A stretch of DNA of 64,000 nucleotides from Nonomuraea sp. PA05 (GCF_008086045.1 NZ_VSEY01000029.1:62001-126000), one strand, 5' to 3'; positions 25,038-35,143 are shown, counted from the stretch's first letter. Made by a program: numbers and translations. Notes: generated from the letters alone by a model not told the origin.

Positions 25038-26543
25038 CTACTTGAGCCGGGCCCGCCGCATCACCTTCAGCGTCGTCGCCAGCAACCCCGCCCACCGCTC
25101 GTACGGCATCCCGGCCGGCGGCTCGAACCCCAGCCATCCCGCCTGCGAGGCCACCGTCTTGGCGTCGGTGTAGCGCAGCAGCCCCTCGACCCCGTGCCTG
25201 CGGCCGAGCCCGGACGCCTTCATCCCGCCCATGGGCGCGTCGTAGGACGCGTACGCCGAGGCGTACCCCTCGTTGATGTTGACCGTCCCCGCGCGGACCC
25301 CGGCGGCCAGGCGGCGGGCGCGGGGCGGGCTGGAGGTCCAGATGGAGGCGTTGAGGCCGTAGACGGTGTCGTTGGCCAGCGCGACCGCCTCGTCCTCGGT
25401 GGAGAACGGGTAGAGCGCGACCACCGGCCCGAACGTCTCGGCGCGGCACAGCTCCATGTCCTCGCCGACGCCGGTGAGCACGGTCGGCTCGTAGAACAGG
25501 GGGCCGAGGTCGGGCCTGGCCCGGCCGCCGGTCAGCACGGCGGCGCCCTTGGCGACGGCGTCGTCCACGTGCGCGCTGACGGTGTCGAGCTGGCGGCGGG
25601 AGGTGAGCGAGCCCATCTGCACCGACCAGTCGTGCCCCGCGCCGAGCTTGAGCGCCTGGACGGCGCGGACGAAGCGTTCGGCGAAGGCGTCGAAGACGGA
25701 CGCGTGCACGTACAGGCGCTCGATCGACAGGCAGAGCTGCCCGGCGTTGGTGAAGCAGGCGCGGACGGCGCCCTGCACGGCCACGTCGAGGTCGGCGTCG
25801 TCGAGCACGATCATCGGGTTCTTGCCGCCGAGCTCCAGCGAGCAGCCGATGAGCCGCTTGGCCGCCTCCTCGGCGACCTTCCTGCCGCCCCTGGTGGAGC
25901 CGGTGAAGACGACGTAGTCGGCGTGGTCGAGCAGCGCGTCGCCGACGTCGGCGGGCTCGCCGAGCACGACCTGCCAGATCTCGCGCGGCATGCCGAGCTC
26001 CACCAGCAGGTCGATGGTCCACAGCGCGGACAGGGCGGTCTGGGTGTCGGGCTTGTGCACGATCGCGTTGCCGGCCAGCAGCGCGGGCACCGCGTCGGTG
26101 ACGCCCAGGGCGAGCGGGTAGTTCCACGGGCTGATGAGGGCGACCACGCCCTTGGGCCGGCGCAGCTCCGTCACGCGGGTGGCGGCGGGGAAGATGCCCT
26201 TGCGGGGGCGCGGGGCGAGCAGGCGGGGGGCGCGGCGGGCGTAGTGGAGGCTGCAGCCCGCGACGTCGAGCACCTCCTCGAAGGCGTGCTTGCGGGCCTT
26301 GCCGGTCTCGTTCTGGACGATGTCGAGGATCTCGTCCCTGCGGTCGAGGATGGCGTCGTGCAGGAGGAGGAAGGGCCTGGCCCGCTCCGCGGGCGATCTG
26401 GCCGCCCATTCCGCCTGGGCCGCCCTGGCTCTCCCGTACGCGGCGCGAATGTCCTCCGCGTCGGAAATGGGCAGCTCAGCGAGGGTTTCTCCGGTGAAGG
26501 GAGCGATGACGCACTGTGTCCTACCGCTGGACGTGACCTGCAT
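25038..26543 (-). CDS. gabD2: succinate-semialdehyde dehydrogenase (NADP+ type)
   Basis: The 501-residue aldehyde dehydrogenase has the general-base Glu in LELGGKNP, the nucleophile Cys in NAGQLCLSIERLYV and the NAD(P)-binding ISPWNYPL. The sequence pattern is that of the mycobacterial GabD2 class, which oxidises succinate semialdehyde to succinate; the acetaldehyde and betaine classes fit less well. ATG 26543 was chosen because the protein then starts at the usual distance from the first conserved block. It is divergent from the kinase gene. Confidence 0.85.
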   Translation of the reverse strand: MQVTSSGRTQCVIAPFTGETLAELPISDAEDIRAAYGRARAAQAEWAARSPAERARPFLLLHDAILDRRDEILDIVQNETGKARKHAFEEVLDVAGCSLHYARRAPRLLAPRPRKGIFPAATRVTELRRPKGVVALISPWNYPLALGVTDAVPALLAGNAIVHKPDTQTALSALWTIDLLVELGMPREIWQVVLGEPADVGDALLDHADYVVFTGSTRGGRKVAEEAAKRLIGCSLELGGKNPMIVLDDADLDVAVQGAVRACFTNAGQLCLSIERLYVHASVFDAFAERFVRAVQALKLGAGHDWSVQMGSLTSRRQLDTVSAHVDDAVAKGAAVLTGGRARPDLGPLFYEPTVLTGVGEDMELCRAETFGPVVALYPFSTEDEAVALANDTVYGLNASIWTSSPPRARRLAAGVRAGTVNINEGYASAYASYDAPMGGMKASGLGRRHGVEGLLRYTDAKTVASQAGWLGFEPPAGMPYERWAGLLATTLKVMRRARLK

Positions 26544-26616
26544 TCCCGAAGCATATTCCGGGGCGCTACCGGCGGGTAGTTTTTGCGGATGCGCGGCATA
26601 GGGCCAGAATCCCCTC

Positions 26617-29013
26617 ATGGCATCCTTCGCTCCGCTCCGCACCGGAGACCCACAGCGGCTGGGGGGCTTCGAGCTCGTCGGCCGGCTCGGCGAGGGCGGT
26701 CAAGGCGTCGTTTACCTGGCCAAGGACCACGCGAGCCAGAGCGTGGCCGTCAAGTGGCTGCGGCCCGACCTGTCGGGCGACCAGGTGAGCGTGGAGCGAT
26801 TCCTGCGCGAGGTCCAGGTGGCCCAGCAGGTCGCGCCCTTCTGCACCGCCGCCGTCCTGGGCACCGGGGTCGAGCAGGACAGGCCGTTCATCGTCAGCGA
26901 GTTCATCGAGGGCCCCTCCTTACAGCGGGTCGTGCAGGAGGAGGGGCCGCGCACGGGCTCCGTCCTGCACCGGCTGGCCATCGGCACCGCCACGGCGCTG
27001 GCCGCCATCCACCAGGCCGGCATCGTGCACCGCGACTTCAAGCCGGCCAACGTCATCATCGGCGCCGACGGGCCGCGAGTCATCGACTTCGGCATCGCCC
27101 GCGCGCTCAACGCGACCTCCACGATCAGCAGCATGGTCGTGGGCACGCCGTCCTACATGCCGCCCGAGCAGATCATGGGGCACACCGTCGGGCCGGCCGC
27201 CGACATGTTCTCGTGGGCCAGCGCCATGGTCTTCGCCGCCTCCGGGCGGGCGCCGTTCGGCAGCGACACCATGCCCGCGGTGATCAACCGCGTGCTCAAC
27301 CAGCAGCCCGACCTGGGCGCGCTCGGCGAGGGGCCGCTGCGTGACGTGGTCGTGGCGTGCCTGGCCAAGGACCCGGCACAGCGGCCCACGGCCGAGCAGG
27401 TGATCATGCTGCTGCTGCAGCAGCCCGCGCCCAACCCCGGCATGCTGGCGCAGGGCGCCGCCGAGGCCGCGCCCGGACAGGGTTACCCGCCGCCCTCGGG
27501 CCACCCGTTCGCCTCCTCAGCCGGGACGCCGGCCGGCCAGTCGTTCGGCTCCCCGGCAGGCTCACCCTCCGGTCCGCCTTCCGGCCCTCCCTTCGGGCCT
27601 CCTTCTGGTCCTCCCTTCGGCTCCCCTGCCGGGCCGCCCTCCGGTCCACCCTTCGGCTCCCCTGCCGGGCCTTCCGGCCAGCCGTTCGGCTCTCCCACCG
27701 GGCCGCCGTTCGCCTCGCCCTCAGGCGCTCCTTCCGGGCCGATGTCCGGCAACGTCCCGTACGCGACCGGCGCCCAGTTCCCCCACGGCCGGCAGGCGGG
27801 GTGGCAGCAGCAGCCGACGCAGCCGCCGTACGGGCAGCAGGGCATGTACACGCACGCGCCGCCACGCAAGAGCGGCAGGGCCCCGCTGATCGCCGGCATC
27901 ACGGTGGCGGTCGCGCTGCTCCTGCTCGCCGGCGTGATCGTGATCATCCAGCTCGACAAGTCCTCCTCCACCACGGTGGCGATCGGCACCGGCACGCCGG
28001 AGCCCGGGCGCTCACGCACCGGCACCGGGACGGCGGAGCCGGGCCGATCCGGCCCGTCCGAGAGCGCCGGACCGCTGCGGACGGAGCAGGCGGCCGTGCC
28101 GGCGACCGGCACCAAGCGGACACTCCCCGGCGGCAAGATCTCCCTGTACGAGAACCCCGCGGACGCCATCGTCCTGACCTCCTACGAGGTCTACGACAAG
28201 AAGAAGGACGACTGGATCGACTACGCCAGGAACTCGCTGCGCGGCACGTTCGCCAAACTCCCCGGCAACTGGGAGTCGATGGTCTCCCCCGACGGCAAGC
28301 TCCTGGCCAGCAGAGGCAGGGAGTACAGCTCCGACGACTTCGACTTCATCGTCATCCGCGACCGCGCCACCGGCCAGGACACCACGATCAAGACCGTCAA
28401 GAAGCCGCAGATCAGCAGCATCAGGTCCTGGTCGAAGGACGGCTCGAAGATCCTGCTGAACATCGAGAAGAAGAGCGGCAGCAAGTGGCTCTACCTCGGC
28501 TTCGTCATCGTGGACGTGGCAGGGAAGACGGCCGACGTGGTGAGCGTGGACGACACCTCGATCCGCGGCACCGCCTTCGGCTTCGACGGCGACGACGAGG
28601 GCGTGGTCAACGTCTACGGCAAGGAGACCGACCGCAACCTGCGCTTCTTCGACGCCGAGGGCGAGGCCACCCGCTCGCTGACCGGCATCGGCACGCTCTC
28701 CGCCGGCACGCAGGACATCTTCTCGCCGTCGGGCAAGACGTTCGTCACGAACTGCCCGAACGGCGGCGACGGCGACCACTGCGTCTGGGACACCGCGACG
28801 GGCGAGCAGGTCGAGAAGTTCACCTCCGACTGCGACAAGGTGCTCGGCTTCTATGACGAGAACCATCTGTACTGCTGGGAGCAGCAGAACGGCGTCAACG
28901 ACGAGATCCAGGTGCTCGACTTCAAGGGCAAGCTGCTGCGCAAGATGCTGGAAGTGCCCGACGACCTGAACTTCAGCCCGGTCTTCACCATCAACCCATC
29001 CAAAGGCTCCTGA
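26617..29013 (+). CDS. membrane Ser/Thr protein kinase with extracellular beta-propeller-like domain
   Basis: The 798-residue protein has a eukaryotic-type kinase domain (residues 15-270) with LGEGGQGVVYLA, the invariant VKWL lysine, the catalytic HRDFKPANV and DFGIA. A proline/glycine/serine linker (about 290-410) follows, then one membrane helix (PLIAGITVAVALLLLAGVIV) and an extracellular 330-residue domain of repeated beta sheets (SWSKDGSKIL, DIFSPSGKTFVTN), consistent with a WD/PD40-type propeller. It is likely a sensor kinase for an envelope signal. The downstream lipoprotein is also a propeller and is 31 bases away. Confidence 0.88.
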   Translation: MASFAPLRTGDPQRLGGFELVGRLGEGGQGVVYLAKDHASQSVAVKWLRPDLSGDQVSVERFLREVQVAQQVAPFCTAAVLGTGVEQDRPFIVSEFIEGPSLQRVVQEEGPRTGSVLHRLAIGTATALAAIHQAGIVHRDFKPANVIIGADGPRVIDFGIARALNATSTISSMVVGTPSYMPPEQIMGHTVGPAADMFSWASAMVFAASGRAPFGSDTMPAVINRVLNQQPDLGALGEGPLRDVVVACLAKDPAQRPTAEQVIMLLLQQPAPNPGMLAQGAAEAAPGQGYPPPSGHPFASSAGTPAGQSFGSPAGSPSGPPSGPPFGPPSGPPFGSPAGPPSGPPFGSPAGPSGQPFGSPTGPPFASPSGAPSGPMSGNVPYATGAQFPHGRQAGWQQQPTQPPYGQQGMYTHAPPRKSGRAPLIAGITVAVALLLLAGVIVIIQLDKSSSTTVAIGTGTPEPGRSRTGTGTAEPGRSGPSESAGPLRTEQAAVPATGTKRTLPGGKISLYENPADAIVLTSYEVYDKKKDDWIDYARNSLRGTFAKLPGNWESMVSPDGKLLASRGREYSSDDFDFIVIRDRATGQDTTIKTVKKPQISSIRSWSKDGSKILLNIEKKSGSKWLYLGFVIVDVAGKTADVVSVDDTSIRGTAFGFDGDDEGVVNVYGKETDRNLRFFDAEGEATRSLTGIGTLSAGTQDIFSPSGKTFVTNCPNGGDGDHCVWDTATGEQVEKFTSDCDKVLGFYDENHLYCWEQQNGVNDEIQVLDFKGKLLRKMLEVPDDLNFSPVFTINPSKGS
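27547..27741 (+). repeat. degenerate repeats encoding the kinase P/G/S-rich linker
   Basis: Units of about 24 to 33 bp with the core GGCTCCCCTGCCGGGC recur and encode GPPFGSPAGPPSG-like segments. The repeats keep the frame and set the length of the cytoplasmic linker between the kinase domain and the membrane. Confidence 0.8.
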
Positions 29014-29044
29014 ACCATCCCGCTCGCGCAGCCGTGATGAGGGC

Positions 29045-31096
29045 ATGAAGACGTTGATCCGCACGGCCGTGACCGCCGCGGCACTCGCGACGGTCACAGC
29101 CGCCTGCACCTCTTCGACGGGAGGCACCTCCGCTCCGCCCCCGAAGGCGACGTCGCTCGGCGCCATCCGCCTGGTGGCCTACAGCAGTTGCGACGACGCC
29201 CTGTCCGGCCTGCGGGACAAGGCCGCCGCGAACGTCACCGCGTACGGCTTCGGCGGCGTCATGCCGCTGGCGGTCCAGGACTCCGCGGCCGAGTCGAAGG
29301 CCAGGGTGGCGGCGACGCCCGAGCACTCCGCCACGAACGTGCACGAGGCCGGCGTGGACGAGCCCGACCTGGTCAAGACCGACGGCAACCGGGTCATCAC
29401 GGTCGCGGACGGCACCCTGCGGATCATCGACACGGCCACCAGGAAGGTCACCGCGTCGCTCAAGCTGACCGAGGGCGAGGGCGGCCCCGGCATCCCCGCC
29501 GACCTGCTGGTGGCGGGTGACCGCGCGCTGGTGCTGATGCGGGGCGGCGACATCATGTACAAGGCGCGGTCCATCATGCCGCCGGGCGACACCCGGTACG
29601 TCGTGGTGGACCTGGCGGGCGAGCCGAAGGTGCTGAGCACGATCAGGACGCAGGGCTCGTACGTGGACGCCAGGATGGTCGGCTCCACGGTCCGGCTCGT
29701 CACCCGCAGCCAGCCCGAGATCACCTTCCCTGAGCCGGGGCAGAACGCCGCCGAGGCCGACCTGATCAAGGCGAACCAGGAGGCGGTCCGGCGCGCGCCG
29801 GTGGACGCCTGGCTGCCGAAGATCGAGATCACGGACGCGTCCGGCACGGTCACGAAGGACTCGGTGAAGTGCGAGCGGGTCAGCCACCCCGCCGACTACA
29901 CCGGCACCTCGATGCTGACCGTGCACACCGTCGACCTGGCGCAGGGCGTCACGGCGGCGGGCACCGACCCGATCAGCCTGGCGGCCGACGGCGACGTGGT
30001 GTACGGCACGGGCCAGAGCCTGTACGTGGCCAGCAACCCGCACTGGTGGTTCCCGGTGGCGCGCCCGATGCCCGCCGTGGACCAGGCCCCGGCGGACACC
30101 GTGGAGCAGGCCCCGGCGGACGCCGTCGCCCCCGCGGTCGAGCCCACCCCGGACGACCCGGCGGTGTCCTCCTCGGCGTCCGCGCCCGACGCGCCCGCGA
30201 CGCCCCCGTCGGCCACGGCACCCGCCGAGCCGAGCCCGCAGCCGACGCCCACCATCCCGCCGGAGGAGACGGAGGTGCACCGGTTCGACATCACCCGCCC
30301 GGGCGCCCCCGCGTACGTGGCCTCGGGCAAGGTCGGGGGACGCCTGCTGAACCAGTACTCGATGTCGGAGTACGACGGCCACCTCCGCATCGCCACCACG
30401 GAGAGCTCCGGCGACGAGAAGACCAGCTCCAGCACCGTCCACGTGCTCAGGGCCGACACCCTGGCCCGGGTCGGCGAGGTCGGCGGCCTGGGCAAGGGCG
30501 AGCGCATCTACTCGGTCAGATTCATCGGCCCGATCGGCTACTGCGTGACGTTCCGGCAGGTGGACCCGCTCTACACGCTGGACCTGCGCGATCCGGCCGC
30601 GCCCAAGGTCACGGGCGAGCTGAAGATCACCGGCTACTCGGCGTACCTGCACCCCGGCAGCGAGGGCAGGCTGATCGGCATCGGCCAGGAGGCCAGCGAG
30701 CGGGGCAGGACGCTGGGCACGCAGGTCTCGCTGTTCGACGTCAGCGATCCGGCCGCGCCGCGCCGCCTGTCGCAGCTCTTCCAGAAGGACTCGGGCTCCG
30801 GGGCGGAGTGGAACCCGCACGCGTTCCTGTACTGGCCGAAGACCGGCCTGTCGGTGATCCCGCTGAACAAGGTGAACGAGTCGGGCGCGCTGGTGCTGCA
30901 GATCTCCGACGCGGGGGTGAAGGAGCTGGGCATGATCAAGCATCCGACCCAGCGCCAGGAGGGCGGTTACAGCTACCAGCCCGGCATCGAGCGCTCGATG
31001 GTGATCGGCGACTCGTTGTGGACGGTCTCGTACGAGGGCGTCCAGGTCAACGACCTCACCACGCTGTCCTCACAAGCCTGGATCCCGCTTCGTTAA
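29045..31096 (+). CDS. secreted lipoprotein with beta-propeller domain
   Basis: The 683-residue protein has a signal peptide ending in the lipobox TAAC (Cys20), so it is probably lipid-anchored outside the membrane. The body matches the C-terminal-type beta-propeller family: VHEAGVDEPDLVKTDGNRV near residue 100, then repeated blade motifs and GYSYQPGIERSMVIGD near the end. A proline- and alanine-rich spacer (about 340-415) interrupts it. It follows the kinase gene after 31 bases and probably belongs to the same transcription unit. Confidence 0.85.
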   Translation: MKTLIRTAVTAAALATVTAACTSSTGGTSAPPPKATSLGAIRLVAYSSCDDALSGLRDKAAANVTAYGFGGVMPLAVQDSAAESKARVAATPEHSATNVHEAGVDEPDLVKTDGNRVITVADGTLRIIDTATRKVTASLKLTEGEGGPGIPADLLVAGDRALVLMRGGDIMYKARSIMPPGDTRYVVVDLAGEPKVLSTIRTQGSYVDARMVGSTVRLVTRSQPEITFPEPGQNAAEADLIKANQEAVRRAPVDAWLPKIEITDASGTVTKDSVKCERVSHPADYTGTSMLTVHTVDLAQGVTAAGTDPISLAADGDVVYGTGQSLYVASNPHWWFPVARPMPAVDQAPADTVEQAPADAVAPAVEPTPDDPAVSSSASAPDAPATPPSATAPAEPSPQPTPTIPPEETEVHRFDITRPGAPAYVASGKVGGRLLNQYSMSEYDGHLRIATTESSGDEKTSSSTVHVLRADTLARVGEVGGLGKGERIYSVRFIGPIGYCVTFRQVDPLYTLDLRDPAAPKVTGELKITGYSAYLHPGSEGRLIGIGQEASERGRTLGTQVSLFDVSDPAAPRRLSQLFQKDSGSGAEWNPHAFLYWPKTGLSVIPLNKVNESGALVLQISDAGVKELGMIKHPTQRQEGGYSYQPGIERSMVIGDSLWTVSYEGVQVNDLTTLSSQAWIPLR

Positions 31097-31106
31097 GCAA
31101 CCAGAA

Positions 31107-31139
31107 GGCGCCGGTTCGTAGCGAACCGGCACCTTTTTT
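31107..31139 (+). terminator. Rho-independent terminator
   Basis: A 9-bp perfect stem (GCCGGTTCG with complement, loop TAG), with further outer pairs, ends in TTTTTT at 31134-31139, directly after the lipoprotein stop. It is the clearest factor-independent terminator on the plus strand here. Confidence 0.93.
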
Positions 31140-31251
31140 GTGGACTTATCCCGACAAATGGTGAAAACTTTGCTTACACCCCACTGTCGGACCGGTTGGT
31201 TCGTGTCATAAACGGGCGGCCGGTCCCAGATCGGAAAGGGACCACGCTGCC

Positions 31252-32502
31252 ATGCGACCACGCACCCCCCTGCTCGCATTGCTCGCCGGCGCGATGGCGT
31301 TACTCGCCGCCCCCCTGCCCGTCTCCGCCACGACCGCCGCACCCGACGGCACGTACATCGTCCAGCTCAACCCCACCATGCGCGCGCCGCGCGGCGCCGC
31401 CCAGAGCCAGGTGGACGATCTCGGCGGGCAGCTCATCGGCGTGTACGAGCACGCCTTCAAGGGCTACACCGCCCGCCTGAGCGCCACCGCCGCCGAACAG
31501 CTCAAGAACAACCCGAACGTCGTCAGCGTGGAGCCCGACGCCGAGGTGCACGCCTTCGTCCAGACCGTGCCCACGGGCGTCAGGCGCATCTTCGGCCCCG
31601 CCAACCCGAACCTCGACATCGACGGCACCGACGACGTGCGCATCGACGCGGACGTCGCCGTGGTCGACAGCGGTGTCGACAACACCCACCCCGACCTGAA
31701 CGTGGTCGCCAGGGCCAACTGCCTGACCGGCATCTGCATCAACAACTCGGGCACCGACGACAACGGCCACGGCTCGCACGTCGCGGGCACCGTCGGCGCC
31801 CTCGACAACACCATCGGCCCGGTGGGCGTCGCGCCCGGCGCCCGCATCCACGGCGTCAAGGTGCTGAACGCGGCCGGCTCCGGGAGCCTGGCCGGCATCG
31901 CCGCCGGCATCAACTGGGTGGTGGCGCGCGCCTCCACCATCGAGGTCATCAACCTGAGCCTCGGCTGCAACGGCTGCTCAAGCAGCGCGATCAGCACGGC
32001 GATCACGAACGCGGTCAACGCCGGCATCGTGGTCGTGGTGGCCGCGGGCAACAGCCACGTGAACACCTCCTCGTTCTTCCCCGCCAACCACCCCGACGTG
32101 GTCACCGTGTCCGCGCTGACCGACAACGACGGTTTGCCCGGCGGCGCCGGGGGCAGCACGCTGTCGTGCCGCAGCGAGACCGACCAGGACGACACCTCGG
32201 CGTTCTACTCCAACTTCGGCTCGACCGTGGAGATCACGGCGCCCGGCACGTGCATCTACTCGACCTACCGCGCCGGTGGGTACGCCACGATCAGCGGCAC
32301 CTCGATGGCCAGCCCGCACGTGGCGGGCGCGGCGGCGCTGCTCACCTCGGGCACCCACAAGCCGACGAACCGGACGGGCTCGCTGGCCGTCCGTAGCACG
32401 CTGATCTCGACCGGCAACCTGAACTGGACCGACGACTCGGGCGACGGCGTCAAGGAGCCGCTGCTCGACGTGCACGACGCCACGCGTTATCCGCCGGCGT
32501 AG
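31252..32502 (+). CDS. subtilisin-like serine protease (S8 family), secreted
   Basis: The 416-residue protein has a signal peptide ending in SATT, an I9 inhibitor prodomain (GTYIVQLNP onwards), and the full catalytic triad: Asp in AVVDSGVDNTHPDL, His in GHGSHVAGT and Ser in GTSMASPHVAGAA. It is an extracellular protease synthesised as a precursor. It is alone on its strand, ends at a strong hairpin and faces glpD. Confidence 0.95.
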   Translation: MRPRTPLLALLAGAMALLAAPLPVSATTAAPDGTYIVQLNPTMRAPRGAAQSQVDDLGGQLIGVYEHAFKGYTARLSATAAEQLKNNPNVVSVEPDAEVHAFVQTVPTGVRRIFGPANPNLDIDGTDDVRIDADVAVVDSGVDNTHPDLNVVARANCLTGICINNSGTDDNGHGSHVAGTVGALDNTIGPVGVAPGARIHGVKVLNAAGSGSLAGIAAGINWVVARASTIEVINLSLGCNGCSSSAISTAITNAVNAGIVVVVAAGNSHVNTSSFFPANHPDVVTVSALTDNDGLPGGAGGSTLSCRSETDQDDTSAFYSNFGSTVEITAPGTCIYSTYRAGGYATISGTSMASPHVAGAAALLTSGTHKPTNRTGSLAVRSTLISTGNLNWTDDSGDGVKEPLLDVHDATRYPPA

Positions 32503-32515
32503 AACCATCCTGGAC

Positions 32516-32554
32516 GGGGCGGTCCGCGGACCCCGCAGCGCCGCGGGCCGCCCC
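32516..32554. terminator. bidirectional hairpin between subtilisin and glpD
   Basis: A 14-bp stem (GGGGCGGTCCGCGG, with one G-T pair) and an 11-base loop lie between the convergent stop codons. It can end transcription from both sides, though no U tract is present. Confidence 0.75.
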
Positions 32555-32567
32555 CTCAGGCGTTCGC

Positions 32568-34304
32568 TCAGGTGTGTTCCGGCACCACCACGGGGACGAT
32601 CTCCGGCGCGCCCAGCCTGATGGCGTCCGCCTCGTGGTCGGAGTCCTGCTCCTGCGAGCGGCGCTCGGCCTCCACCCGCTTGGTGTAGTACTCCACCTCC
32701 CGCTTGACCTGCTCGCCGTCCCAGTCGAGCGGCTCGGCCAGCAGCTCGGCGGCCTCCTGCGCCACGGCCACCCCGCGGTGGAAGGTCTCGATGGAGATGC
32801 GGGTGCGCCGGGTCAGCACGTCGTTCAGGTGCCGGGCGCCCTCGTGGGTGGCGGCGTAGACGATCTCGGCCCGCAGGTAGTCGTCGGCCCCCGCCAGCGG
32901 CCGGGCCAGCGACGGGTCGCGCTCGATCAGCTCCAGCACCTCGTCGATCAGCGAGCCGTAGCGCTGCAGCAGGTGCTCGATCCTGGCCACGTGCAGCCCT
33001 GACTCGTGGGCGAGGCGGTGCCGGGAGTTCCACAGCGCCTGGTAGCCCTCGGCGCCGACGAGCGGGATGCGGTCGGTGCAGGAGCGCGGCACCCGCTGGT
33101 CGAGCCCGTGCGCCACGGCGTCCACCGCGTCCTGGGCCATGACCCGGTACGTCGTGTACTTGCCTCCGGCGATCATCACCAGCCCCGGCACGGGATGGGC
33201 CACCACGTGCTCCCTGGACAGCTTGGACGTCTCGTCGGACTCGCCCGACAGCAGCGGCCGCAGCCCCGCGTAGACGCCCTCGACGTCGTCGCGGGTCAGC
33301 GGCACCGACAGGACCGCGTTGACGTGGTCGAGCAGGTAGTCGATGTCGGTGCGGGAGGCTGCGGGATGGCTCTTGTCGAGCGTCCACTCCGTGTCGGTGG
33401 TGCCGATGATCCAGTGGCGGCCCCACGGGATCACGAACAGCACCGACTTCTCCGTACGCAGGATGATGCCGGTCACCGAGTGGATCCGGTCGCGCGGGAC
33501 GACGAGGTGGATGCCCTTGGAGGCGCGCACGTGGATCTGCCCGCGCCCGCCCACCAGCTCCTGGATGTCGTCGGTCCAGACGCCGGTGGCGTTGACCACC
33601 TGACGGGCGCGCACCTCGAAGTCCTCGTCCAGCTCCAGGTCGCGCACCCGCACGCCGGTGACCCGCTCGCCCTCCCGCAGAAAGCCCACCACCTGCGCCC
33701 TGGGCGCGATGTGCGCGCCGTACGTGGCGGCGGTGCGCAGCATCATCATCACGTACCGGGCGTCGTCGACCTGCGCGTCCCAGTACTGGACGGCGCCGGT
33801 GAAGGCGGTCTTCTTCAGCGCGGGCGCCAGCCGCAGCGCGCGTGATCTGGACAGGTGCCGGTGGCCGGGCACGCCCCTGGTCAGGCCGGTGGCGAAGCCG
33901 AGCGTGTCGTAGAGCGCGACGCCCGCGCCCACGTACGGGCGTTCCCACCCGTAGTGGGTCATCGGGAACAGGAACGGCACCGGCCGCACCAGGTGCGGCG
34001 CGATGCGCTGCAACAGCAGCGCCCGCTCCTGCAGCGCCTCGCGCACCAGCTCGAAGTTGAGCTGCTCCAGGTAGCGCAGGCCGCCGTGGATCAGCTTGGA
34101 CGAGCGTGACGAGGTACCCGAGGCGTAGTCGCGCGCCTCGACGAGGGCCACGTCGAGGCCGCGGGTCGCGGCGTCGAGCGCGATGCCCGCCCCCACGACC
34201 CCGCCGCCGACCACGACCACGTCGAGCTCCTCGGACGCCATGCACTCCAGCGCCTCTGCCCGCTCGGCGGGCCCGAGCCGGGCCGCGCACCTTCCCGACG
34301 TCAT
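32568..34304 (-). CDS. glpD: glycerol-3-phosphate dehydrogenase (FAD-dependent)
   Basis: The 578-residue enzyme oxidises glycerol 3-phosphate to dihydroxyacetone phosphate at the membrane, feeding electrons to quinone. The FAD-binding VVVVGGGVVGAGIALDAATRGLD is near the N-terminus, then the family motifs SSRSSKLIHGGLRYLEQ and the C-terminal helical domain (YLRAEIVYAATHEGARHLND). An AGGGGGAA ribosome site precedes ATG 34304. It is 68 bases downstream of the DeoR gene in the same direction. Confidence 0.93.
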   Translation of the reverse strand: MTSGRCAARLGPAERAEALECMASEELDVVVVGGGVVGAGIALDAATRGLDVALVEARDYASGTSSRSSKLIHGGLRYLEQLNFELVREALQERALLLQRIAPHLVRPVPFLFPMTHYGWERPYVGAGVALYDTLGFATGLTRGVPGHRHLSRSRALRLAPALKKTAFTGAVQYWDAQVDDARYVMMMLRTAATYGAHIAPRAQVVGFLREGERVTGVRVRDLELDEDFEVRARQVVNATGVWTDDIQELVGGRGQIHVRASKGIHLVVPRDRIHSVTGIILRTEKSVLFVIPWGRHWIIGTTDTEWTLDKSHPAASRTDIDYLLDHVNAVLSVPLTRDDVEGVYAGLRPLLSGESDETSKLSREHVVAHPVPGLVMIAGGKYTTYRVMAQDAVDAVAHGLDQRVPRSCTDRIPLVGAEGYQALWNSRHRLAHESGLHVARIEHLLQRYGSLIDEVLELIERDPSLARPLAGADDYLRAEIVYAATHEGARHLNDVLTRRTRISIETFHRGVAVAQEAAELLAEPLDWDGEQVKREVEYYTKRVEAERRSQEQDSDHEADAIRLGAPEIVPVVVPEHT

Positions 34305-34372
34305 ATTTCCCCCTGGAACGCCTGTGGTCTGCGTTCTCTACCTACCCGCGCACGTATCGCCCTGTAACGCTC

Positions 34373-35143
34373 TCAAGCACGTACGACCTTCACACCCGCG
34401 TCGGTGAGCTGCCCCGCCAGCGTGTCGGAGAGCTGCGCGTCGGTGACCAGCGTGTCGATCTGGCCGATCGGGCAGATCCTGGAGAAGGCCCGCTTGCCGA
34501 TCTTGGACGAGTCGGCCACCACCACGACCTGCGCCGCCCTGCTCATCAGCAGGTGGTTCACGCTGGCCTCGCCCTCGTGGTGCGCCGAGGCGCCCAGCTC
34601 GACGTCCAGCCCGTCCACCCCGAGGAAGGCCACGTCCAGCGTCACCTGCTCCAGCACCCCGCCCGCCAGGGGCCCGATCAGCTCGTACGACTGCTGCCTG
34701 GCCACCCCGCCGGTCACCACGATCTTGACGTGCTGCCGGACGGTCAGCTCGGCCGCGATGTTCAGCGCGTTGGTGACGATCGTGAAGCCGCTCTCCAGCG
34801 TCGCCTGCGTGGCGAGGGTGCGGGCGAGCTCGGAGGTGGTCGTCCCGCCGTTGAGCCCGATCACCGCGCCCGGCGTCACCAGCTCGGCCGCCGCCATGGC
34901 GATGCGGTGCTTCTCGTCGGCATGCCGGGCCGTCTTGTAGCGCAGCGGCAGGTCGTAGCTGACGCTCTGAGCCACCGCGCCGCCGCGCGTGCGCATGAGC
35001 ATCTGCTGCTGGGCGAGCTGGTCGAAGTCCCGCCTGATCGTCGCGGTGGAGACGTCGAGCGCCTGGGACGCCTCCTCCACCGACAGCCTGCCCTCCTGGG
35101 CCAGCAGCTCCAGGATGGCGTTCCAGCGGTCGTAGCGGGACAC
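34373..35143 (-). CDS. DeoR/GlpR family transcriptional regulator
   Basis: The 256-residue repressor starts at a GTG with GGAGG five bases upstream. Its DeoR helix-turn-helix is LSVEEASQALDVSTATIRRD, and the C-terminal domain has the sugar-phosphate motifs NGGTTTSELA and FLGVDGL. The divergent amino-sugar operon is its likely target, and the glpD gene behind it may be a second. The effector is probably a phosphorylated sugar such as galactosamine 6-phosphate or tagatose 6-phosphate; this is inference from gene context. Confidence 0.9.
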   Translation of the reverse strand: MSRYDRWNAILELLAQEGRLSVEEASQALDVSTATIRRDFDQLAQQQMLMRTRGGAVAQSVSYDLPLRYKTARHADEKHRIAMAAAELVTPGAVIGLNGGTTTSELARTLATQATLESGFTIVTNALNIAAELTVRQHVKIVVTGGVARQQSYELIGPLAGGVLEQVTLDVAFLGVDGLDVELGASAHHEGEASVNHLLMSRAAQVVVVADSSKIGKRAFSRICPIGQIDTLVTDAQLSDTLAGQLTDAGVKVVRA

